Below, in pieces: positions 56,400 through 64,000 of a stretch of DNA of 64,000 bases. The DNA comes from Lineus longissimus (Eukaryota > Nemertea > Pilidiophora > Heteronemertea > Lineidae): positions 13,833,501 through 13,897,500 of the forward strand of contig NC_088310.1 of assembly GCF_910592395.1 (NCBI RefSeq), given 5' to 3'. Under the pieces are notes generated by a model, which saw nothing but the letters and a program-made list of their open reading frames with translations, was not told the origin of the DNA and made no database searches. Every line of letters begins with the position of its first letter. The stretch's first letter is position 1. The translations under genes and the position numbers were made by a program.

Positions 56400-57308
56400 C
56401 CTGCCGTCCCATCCCTCCTTTCATGAGACCACAATTGCCCAAATTTAATGACAAAATGATGCAAAGAAGAAACTTAACATTAAAGACTAATCCTCTCTTC
56501 TGCATCTTGAAACTCTTTAACAGTGAAACGCTAACATTGAAACAAGAACACCAATAACAAACAGACAGTCAATTGTTGAAGGGTGTAAAACACAATGCCA
56601 AATTCAAATTCTTGCAAGTGGTGCTGTTGAACTTTTCAAGTGGGAGGAATCAAACTTATTTTCATTCGTGACGTTATTTGCTAATGATTGTTTACACCAT
56701 TCAACAGCTTAACATGTTCATCAAACCCGATTGACTGGAGAAGTGAAAGTATTAGGTAGCTGAAAGATAAAGCAGATTTTTCCTGAATGACAACAGCATG
56801 GATGTACAATTACAACATACAAATTGATGACAAACTTCAAGTTAAACCAATCACAATCTTGCAGGAAGATGTCCTGTAATAGGTCAAGTTTACACCTTTA
56901 ACACTGGCATTGGTCATGCTGCTCAAATTACATACCTTATCAGCTTTTTGGTATTATCTTTTACTGATACAGCAACTCTAAAAATGAGATGATGGCAAGT
57001 TCTGTGCGCGATGTCTGGCACAAAATAACTCTTGTGGGGGTACTGATGAGGCTATTCCCGGCTTTATAAGCATCATTGATGGCTTGGAAGCCCGTTCAGA
57101 CCCAGGCCAGGGTCAGGGAAAATAAACTATCCATCCAAAGGTCGTCCAAAATTACCAGACAATGCCTATTATTGAGCCATGTCACGTAGTAGGCCCTGGT
57201 GTTTTGGACCGTGAAGATCCACATTGTAATGTGTATATGATTTCTTTTCCTGAACTATGGCAGCCTTTTACAGGCAAATCTGGCAAAAAAGTGCCTAAAC
57301 ATAGGGGT
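56400..57308. other. No gene recognised
   Basis: AT-rich DNA without coding signal or recognised repeat. Confidence 0.4.
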
Positions 57309-58892
57309 GTATACAAAACCAAGACCTAAGACATAAGACCTAAGACCTAAGATCCCCGAAGTACAAAACTAAGACCCAGGTACAAAACTAAGATCCCCCG
57401 AGGTACAAAACTAAGACCCGGGGAGCCAATTCCAAACTAAAATTTTGAAGAAAAATATCAGAGTCTTAGTTTGTACATCAGGGGATCTTCGTTTTGTACG
57501 TACAAAACTAAGATCCCCCGAGGTACAAAACTAAGACCCAATTCCAAACTAAAATTTTGAAGAAAAATATCAGAGTCTTAGTTTTGTACATCAGGGGATC
57601 TTAGTTTTGTACGTACAAAACTAAGATCCCCCAAGGTACAAAACTAAGACCCAATTCCAAACTAAAATTTTGAAGAAAAATATCAGAGTCTTAGTTTTGT
57701 ACATCAGGGGATCTTAGTTTTGTACGTACAAAACTAAGATCCCCCGAGGTACAAAACTAAGACCCAATTCCAAACTAAAATTTTAAAGAAAAATATCAGA
57801 GTCTTAGTTTTGTACATCAGGGATCTTAGTCTTGTACGTACAAAACTAAGACCCCTCGAGGTACAAAACTAAGACCCATGATTTCTTTCCAAATTCTGCC
57901 CCTCTTTCGAATTCATTTTGATGTAGTAATATCACCTTTGAGATGCATGCAGTTGCTCCATCTGAATAATACCTCCATATGCACTATGCAGGCACGACCG
58001 GTCATCACTCTAGCATATACTCGAGCATATACGGCCTCCATCCAGCTCCACAAAAAGTGGCGAAACCGGTGCAATACTCCTTTGAGTCATTCGGAGGAGC
58101 GCCGTCATCGGAAGAGTTGGAACGAGTAAAATATGAACGTTTTCTTATCCATCAATTACATACTAACCGAGTCAAACAACGTTATTGCAATATAGGCCGT
58201 TATTTAATGAATTTACATAAATCGATCAGAATATTTTGAGAATTGTGTACAAAATATTTGTGGGAGACTTAACTGAAAATATACCAAGAAGCAAAATGAA
58301 AATGTTCCTTTGGCATTTAAGTGTACAGAGTCGTCAAACACAGCTTTTACAACGAAATGAACATGGGTTGTATCAAACATCCATGCGTATGTACATGTTG
58401 CATATAACAATACATTATACACAACAGAGACTCCCTTCTTACCTCAACACACTACTAAGCTATTTCATTTATGACTTGTAAAATGGGAAATTATTACTAC
58501 ATCAAAATGAATTCGAAAGAGGGGCAGAATTTGGAAAGAAATCATGGGTCTTAGTTTTGTACCTCGAGGGGTCTTAGTTTTGTATGTACAAAACTAAGAT
58601 CCCATGATGTACAAAACTAAGACTCTGATATTTTTCTTCAAAATTTTAGTTTGGAATTGGGTCTTAGTTTTGTACCTCGGGGGATCTTAGTTTTGTACGT
58701 ACAAAACTAAGATCCCCTGATGTACAAAACTAAGACTCTGATATTTTTCTTCAAAATTTTAGTTTGGAATTGGCCTCCCCGGGTCTTAGTTTTGTACCTC
58801 GGGGGATCTTAGTTTTGTACCTGGGTCTTAGTTTTGTACTTCGGGGGATCTTAGGTCTTAGGTCTTATGTCTTAGGTCTTGGTTTTGTATAC
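57309..58892. mobile_element. Foldback-like element with palindromic tandem arms
   Basis: The outer ends GTATACAAAACCAAGACC / GGTCTTGGTTTTGTATAC are inverted. The left arm (57309-57930) has about four ~118-bp units, and the right arm (58491-58892) has about two, in inverse orientation. Units contain ACAAAACTAAGATCCCCC, AATTCCAAACTAAAATTTTG and the palindrome TTTTGTACGTACAAAA. The innermost inverted segment (CAAATTCTGCCCCTCTTTCG...) is also shared by both arms. The central 560 bp is unique. Superfamily unknown. Confidence 0.8.
57979..58239 (+). CDS. Unrecognised small frame in the core of the foldback element
   Basis: 86 codons including YGLHPAPQKVAKPVQYSFESFGG and SSEELERVKYERFLIHQLHTNRV. 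I do not recognise it. The sequence is not low-complexity and contains a plausible helix, so it may be a captured exon, but chance is possible. Start codon is uncertain. Confidence 0.2.
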   Translation: MHYAGTTGHHSSIYSSIYGLHPAPQKVAKPVQYSFESFGGAPSSEELERVKYERFLIHQLHTNRVKQRYCNIGRYLMNLHKSIRIF

Positions 58893-59715
58893 AACTAAAA
58901 TTACCAAACAAACAAGAGATATAGTTTATTTTCACAGAGGATATACAGAGAAATTTCTGAATTAAGAATCAGCCGGATTGCCCAACAGTAGTAGTAGACA
59001 TCTCAGTCACCTGGATCTCTTCGAAAATGAAGCATTATGGCTCATGCTTTACTATTTGAGCACATCCACACAAATCGATAGTATTCCTGGTCAATATCAA
59101 TGACGATATGGTGCAACACATGACATACCTCCAGTCTCATAACATTAGATAACACTCACTCAGTCACTGTCACTCAGACATGTCTGATGACTATTCTACC
59201 AGTAGCTTTATCGAAAGGCTCAAAATCATCTGGTCATTTGGCCACAAGTTGTAGAAATTATAGTCAGACTAAGCATATTCATCAACAGAACTCAAACAGG
59301 CTACCATCATGCCATTCTCACTTTTAACCACAATTTTTTTGAGACACGCTGTGCATTAAAATATTTTTACAATATCGCGTCGTGCACGCAATTGCCGCGA
59401 AAAACGGCTTGATTAACATCACGTGATCCAAAACGTCATAAATATTAATGAGATTTCTTCGAAAAATCACCAAATTAAGTGCCAAAAAAGAAATATTTAG
59501 GAAACCGGGTGCTCAAATGTTTTTAAAGATACGAATTCATTTAGGATTGGTCAACCACTTCGCAAAAAATCCATTTACCAAATATCGTCGCAAAGTGGGA
59601 AAATATCTTTGAGTGAGGTATGTTCAGCGAAGATTGCGAAAATATCATCTTTCGAAAAATTGATCAAACTCGGTTGATAATTTTGCTTGGAATTTGATGA
59701 AATAAACACCAATTT
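58893..59715. other. No gene recognised
   Basis: AT-rich DNA without coding signal. Confidence 0.4.
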
Positions 59716-60157
59716 GAGACAAGACCACAATTGATTTTTTAAGCCTTTTAGCAGTTAAATTGTCAATGTTTGACCGCGACGCATCAAAGAATGCGTCAAG
59801 TAGTGAAACTGAAATTCGGATATGATATACGGGTTAGTCTTGCGAGTAACTGGTGCGATTTAAATTGGTGATTGACCGCGAAATTTTTTTTTTAATCGAC
59901 AAATTAGACAGACTTTGATATTTCCACTCTTTTCAGCCAACTGGCAGAAAAAACTCAAAACACGCCCCCTATTACCCAATTAGCAAAATTCGAATTAATT
60001 TTTTCATCAAATAATTTCTTTATATCTGTAGACCTTCCACAGCAAATATGTTTTCAATACCTCTCCAAATATGTACTTGAGAGTAAAAAACATGCACTCG
60101 TCTAATTGATAGGGCTTGACCCTCCAACCTATGAATATTCATTAGTGGTCTTGTCTC
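59716..60157. mobile_element. 442-bp TIR element, copy A
   Basis: Ends GAGACAAGACCAC...GTGGTCTTGTCTC (13-bp TIR). The interior contains GACCGCGACGCATCAAAGAA. Nearly identical to copy B at 60708. Confidence 0.8.
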
Positions 60158-60707
60158 AATGAAGGTACATTTCAGGGGTTAACATTTTGAGAATTTTTTC
60201 AAACCAATGTACATGACATCCCACAACTCTACAACAAAGGAAAGTCATATCTGGACATTTTGGGAGAAATGAGAGACATTTCAAAGAGTGGTACAACTGT
60301 GCCAAAGCGACGAAAGAGGACAAAATGGACAAAAAGTCATGATTTTGCAGCCAACAGCACCAAATTCAAAGACCAGCCCTGGCCAGAATAAGCAAGCTAT
60401 GGAGCTGAACATTTAGGATGTGATTTAGGAATATCTTTGCTGCGTAGGGAACAACTTTCAGAATCAAGGCCTAAGAAGTTTCAAAGAAATTACAAAATGA
60501 ATGGCAACACAACAAGACTTGTAAAAATGAAACCGAACTTAGACCGGGGTTAGGTTGACTCTTATTTGGGTCAAATTAAGTTTTTTCTCTCATTATTTTA
60601 GCTTGTTTTGACTTTAAATCATCAGCAATACAATATTCTAAATGAATTAGAGTGATTTGAGCGCATTCAAATTTTTCACTAAATTGACCCAAAATGTAGT
60701 GTAAATG
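60158..60707. other. Spacer between the two 442-bp copies
   Basis: Non-coding, not repeated within the window. Confidence 0.5.
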
Positions 60708-61149
60708 GAGACAAGACCACAATTGATTTGTTAAGCCTTTTAGCAGTTAAATTGTCAATGTTTGACCGCGACGCATCAAAGAATGCGTCAAGTAGTGAAA
60801 CTGAAATTCGGATATGATATACGGGTTAGTCTTGCGAGTAACTGGTGCGATTTAAATTGGTGATTGACCACGAAATTTTTTTTTTAATCGACAAATTAGA
60901 CAGACTTTGATATTTCCACTCTTTTCAGCCAACTGGCAGAAAAAACTCAAAACACGCCCCCTATTACCCAATTAGCAAAATTCGAAATTAATTTTTTCAT
61001 CAAATAATTTCTTTATATCTGTACTTGCCACAGCAAATATTTTTTCAATACCTCTCCAAATATGTACTTGAGAGTAAAAAAACATGCACTCGTCTAATTG
61101 ATAGGCCTCGACCCTCCAACCTATGAATATTCATTAGTGGTCTTGTCTC
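60708..61149. mobile_element. 442-bp TIR element, copy B
   Basis: Same orientation and exactly the same length as copy A, with about ten differences including compensating small indels. No target duplication is clear for either copy. Confidence 0.8.
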
Positions 61150-61639
61150 ATTTTTTCTTTCAATAACTAACAATTTCGCCATCTTTGATCAATCGCTCTC
61201 CCCGAACAGTCGTGCATGCTACAGAGGTTTTAGTCTCTGCCACAAATATGGCGCGAGTTAGTACCAATTTTCTACCGATAGGTGACAGTAGCAGCGCAAC
61301 GCAGAGAAACGCTTTTTGAGCGCTGCGAACGGGGGCGCGGCCAACTGACTGTCAACAAGTTGGTCTGATGTACCATCACTGATTGTTCAGGTTAATCAAA
61401 GTTTGTACCCTTTTGTATTTGCAGAAAACAGTATTGTTCTTATCAATGAGATCAAGATAACATGACTACCATGCGAAATTTGGCATCATCGGTACTCGCA
61501 GTCGTTGTGACATTTGAAAATCTCGGGTATGAAGGTGATTTGTGCGCGGTCAGTAATTGCGAGCTCGTGGTCAGAAATTCAGATGGGCGAGGCATTCGGG
61601 TAAAAGAGGAATAGATCAGCCCAACTTCTGCGACATAGA

Positions 61640-62087
61640 TAAGTGGCTTCAAGACCAAGTCAAGGCCTACGAATTAGTTTCCTACAAGCCTGGTCATTAA
61701 AGTCAATGTCTGAATCTTCAAATAGCTATGTTTCAGAATCGTCCAACAAGCCAATTTCAGCTCAAACTAATGACACCAGCTACAGATCTACACCACCAAA
61801 ATGTCCGCTAGGGGACGGCATAGTTCCGCGCTTTGACAATTCAAAAGCGAGTTGAAATGGTTAATCTGCATAAACTTTGTTTTGTGTGTCTAAAACGAGG
61901 TTGTTGGATTCGGAAATGTAGGGCAAATAGATGTGATGAGTGCAGGTTGAATCATCATCAATTGTTGCATCAGGAAGGCTCTCAATCCTCTGGAACAGAA
62001 CATGCATCTCAACATGCACCTACGCCTCAACTTGTATCCGAAATTTCTACTAGCGTCACTATCACCAGTAGAAAACCCATTGCTTAA
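61640..62087 (+). pseudogene. BEL/Pao gag C-terminus with zinc knuckles
   Basis: A partly frameshifted gag region. From about 61833: KRVEMVNLHKLCFVCLKRGCWIRKCRANRCDECRLNHHQLLHQEGS, the Cys/His knuckle pattern of BEL/Pao Gag (CFxCL...C...C..C...HHxLLH). The His of the first knuckle is replaced (RGCW for the usual GHxxxxC). The sequence before 61833 is in another frame. Confidence 0.75.
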
Positions 62088-62099
62088 CAAGTCGTTTGG

Positions 62100-62624
62100 T
62101 TGCTTTTGTCAGGGGAACCGAGTGATTTAAAGCTCAGTGGTATAAATGGTCATGATGTGAAGCCTTCCCAAAAAGTAGATCTCAAGCTCAGTGGTGTTCA
62201 TGATACTAATGTGATTCATGAAATTTCATGTGTCTGGGTTGTTGACGTTTTGAATCTTCCCGCCACCAAGATCAATATGTCCATAGAAAGCAGGCGGTGG
62301 CCTCATCTGATGAATCTGGAACTTCACTCTGTCCAAGGTAAGGAAATCAATCGTTTAATAGGCGCCAATGCAATTCATCTCATCAAATCAATTGAGATGA
62401 GAACTGGTCCTCCTGGATCACCATTGGCGATCGATACCTTGCTTGGATGGAGAGTGGTAGGTCCCGTTTCAGGAATCAAAGCATTTTCTGAAAATTGCAT
62501 GCATGTTCATGTGAAAAGTGAAGATGATCTATTGTCTGAACTCGTTCAAGAATGGTGGAAAACTGAATCATCTGGTTGTAGTCATGATAAGTCCGTAGTT
62601 CACTCAGCTGAAGATAAGAGATAG
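62100..62624 (+). pseudogene. BEL/Pao protease-to-RT linker region
   Basis: VVDVLNLPA...RRWPHLMNLELHSVQGKEINRLIGANAIHLIKS...GSPLAIDTLLGWRVVGP matches the DUF1758/protease C-terminal and RT-proximal part of BEL/Pao Pol (WPHL, LIGxN, LGWxVxGP). A duplicated DLKLSG phrase lies near residues 9-13 and 27-31. The aspartic protease active site is not seen, so sequence is missing between gag and this part. Confidence 0.8.
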
Positions 62625-62625
62625 C

Positions 62626-62750
62626 TCAAGGTTTGGAAACCGATTCGTTCATACTTGCACTTCGTCGCTTCATCGCTCGGCGAGGTTGCCCAAAAATAAT
62701 TTACTCTGATAACGGTACAAACTTCGTTGGAGCCGACGCGAACTCCGAAG
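62626..62750 (+). pseudogene. BEL/Pao integrase core fragment
   Basis: [18 protein letters not shown] then [14 protein letters not shown]: the second catalytic aspartate region of the integrase core. Reverse transcriptase and RNase H are deleted between 62624 and here. The frame is lost soon after. Confidence 0.8.
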
Positions 62751-63020
62751 ACGGAGTACTGAACTGAACATTTGTGGCTTTTTATTAATTAACTCTATTA
62801 AGTAGTGTGACTGGACTATAAAGTGAAACTTGAATGTCATGGAAGTGCGTGGACTTGGATACATTTATACTCATATTATAATCATTGGCATTAATTAAGC
62901 GGCACAGTTCGTTTAAAAAAATATTTTCCCTTTGTATAATTTCAGGATTACTCTATAGCTTATTTGCAGTACCTAACCATTGCCTGGACTGAATGTAACA
63001 TAGCTCTATGTTTCATGGGC
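62751..63020. other. Decayed DNA between integrase fragment and LTR
   Basis: No coding signal. Confidence 0.4.
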
Positions 63021-63066
63021 CGGCTGTGTCGGCAATGGAACATGCGGGTAGGTTACGGGTGTCTTA

Positions 63067-63960
63067 TGCAGTGGTCAATTACAACTCTGAACCCCCCCCC
63101 CCCCCCCCCATCAGACATTCGACATTTATTCGACACCTGGGAAAAAAGGGGTCGTCCAGGAATTGACAGTTTCTCACCCAGAGCACAAGATCCTTGCTCC
63201 AGGAATTCACTGCTTCTTCTTTTTTGGAGCTTCAGAGCATCACCTGTTTTTCATTTGTCAGAACAGTGAACGTCAGGAATGCCACACAAATTCAAATTTT
63301 TGGGTACGAAATCTATTATGAATAGACTTGTTCCCATATCTGGGTAAGGGCTGGCTGGTTTGTGCAAATCAACTGAACAGTGGGTCGTTTTAAAACAGGG
63401 TCGTTTTAAAACTGCACTAAAAACTCATATTTTTAAGAAATTCTTTTGAATCCTTTGCACGTTTTTTTTTTTTAGTAATGACTTTTATTCTATCATGTAT
63501 TAATGTTATGTTTTATTATAAATTGTAAAGCGCTTAGAAGTTTTAACAACGTTAAGCGCTATAAAAATGTTTTTAATAATAATAATAATAATAACAGTGC
63601 CTCCTTTAATTCTCAACCCTCTTCCCCCACAATGATGGCTGCAGATGTCAGAAAATTGACGGAAAGAACCAACTGGATAATAGTAACAAGCTGTTCTCTC
63701 CTAAATTCACGGTCGCAAGACATGCAACGGTCTTTCGGCATGTTCGGCGGTCCCATATGCAGGAATTCACCAAAGATCATCTTTGTTATTTTCAGACATT
63801 CGACGAAATTCGACGCTGATTTTTACTCAGTTTGTCAGGAATTCAACGCTAGGGATTTTTTGGAAACCTCAGGATGCGACCCAGATGCGGCGTCGCATCA
63901 GTTTGACCCCTGATGGGGGGGGGGGGGGGGGGTGGTTCAGAGTTGTAATTGACCGCTGCA
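63067..63960. mobile_element. 894-bp TIR element with TTA duplication and poly-C/poly-G arms
   Basis: Ends TGCAGTGGTCAATTACAACT and its inverse with one mismatch, then CTGAACC and runs of about 18 C (left) and 18 G (right). TTA at 63064-63066 and 63961-63963; the LTR at 30299 shows the empty site. A 3-bp TTA duplication fits PIF/Harbinger-type non-autonomous elements. Confidence 0.85.
63395..63595 (+). repeat. 3' end of an L2/CR1-type LINE inside the TTA element
   Basis: RFKTALKTHIFKKFF-like coding remnant (63402-63450), then GTAAAGCGCTTAGAAG...GCGCTATAAAAATG and (AAT)n, as in L2/CR1 3' tails; compare the LINE tail at 22663-22735. Confidence 0.7.
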
Positions 63961-64000
63961 TTATTAAACCCCGAGGATTGGTAATTTGCAGCGTAACTTT

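Larger units (their letters stand above)
55805..61345. other. Candidate 5.5-kb interval with inverted ends
   Basis: ACAGTCAGTTGGCTGCGCCC at 55806 is the near-perfect inverse of GGGCGCGGCCAACTGACTGT ending about 61351; some flanking similarity (TCTCTGCG) is also inverted. It could be one large TIR element or two copies of a repeat in opposite orientation. Confidence 0.4.
63026..64000 (+). repeat. BEL/Pao LTR interrupted by an 894-bp element, runs off window
   Basis: CGGCAATGGAACATGCGGG...GGTGTCTTA (to 63066) resumes at TTATTAAACCCCGAGG (63961) and matches the uninterrupted LTR at 30270-30345. The rest lies beyond the window. Confidence 0.85.

Noticed and set aside
63093-63110. Poly-C and poly-G runs as assembly gaps
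   Set aside because: They sit symmetrically inside a perfect TIR pair with a verified empty site, so they are probably real, although exact lengths may be unreliable.
63503-63913. 136-codon frame near the end
   Set aside because: It includes a LINE tail and (AAT)n translation and lies inside a non-autonomous element.

Overview
This is a eukaryotic (animal) genomic window made almost entirely of nested mobile elements. There are no operons or ribosome binding sites. Coding is interrupted by GT-AG introns, and the element types (PIF/Harbinger, Helentron-type Helitrons, CR1/L2-group LINE, BEL/Pao LTR element, many TIR elements, minisatellites) fit a repeat-rich marine invertebrate. I cannot name the phylum from sequence alone. 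No tRNA, rRNA, CRISPR array or clear single-copy host gene was recognised.

Layout. 1-2816: a PIF/Harbinger transposon with a spliced Myb/SANT-like gene (+) and a HARBI1-type DDE transposase (-). 2817-5408: a virus-like family B DNA polymerase gene, broken at 2994/4311 by a 1.3-kb TA-duplicating element. 5444-5770: an unassigned small ORF. About 5780-15024: Helentron 1. 15030-15440: a small two-membrane-segment protein that may belong with the polymerase element. 15634-17480: an inverted repeat, a 152-bp satellite and repeat fragments. 17513-22500: a ~150-bp minisatellite split by a second Harbinger (17720-21578). 22663-26078: a CR1/L2-group LINE on the minus strand. 26242-29640: a hairpin-headed repeat, a TTAA element and unassigned DNA. 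29700-30813: a decayed BEL/Pao 3' part, an LTR and a gag-like start. 31-39 kb: mostly unassigned, with tandem duplications and a Helitron-like 5' hairpin at 36163. 39160-39690: a 21-bp minisatellite. 39809-48264: Helentron 2 coding region, frameshifted and interrupted by a 1-kb TA element. 49494-52401: RPA-like OB-fold exons. 53187-54295: a non-autonomous element with the Helentron 1 3' end. 55150-55185: a second type of Helitron-like 3' end. 57309-58892: a large palindromic repeat element. 59716-61149: two copies of a 442-bp TIR element. 61640-64000: a BEL/Pao remnant whose LTR is split by an 894-bp TTA-duplicating element.

Main discovery candidate: both Helentrons encode one very long protein that starts with an N-terminal segment ending in a canonical 2A ribosome-skipping motif (D-V/I-E-x-N-P-G-P). 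A cysteine-protease-like domain, lysine/arginine-rich tandem repeats, a zinc-binding region, HUH Rep, PIF1-like helicase and EEP-type endonuclease follow. In Helentron 1 the whole 3009-codon frame (5842-14868) is interrupted by only two nonsense codons, and it carries two tandem endonuclease domains, the first catalytically degenerate. Together this suggests a Helitron polyprotein separated by 2A skipping and perhaps by its own protease. Helentron 1 and a 1.1-kb non-autonomous element share a 3' terminal hairpin. An RPA-like single-strand-binding gene lies downstream of Helentron 2 and may be its accessory gene.
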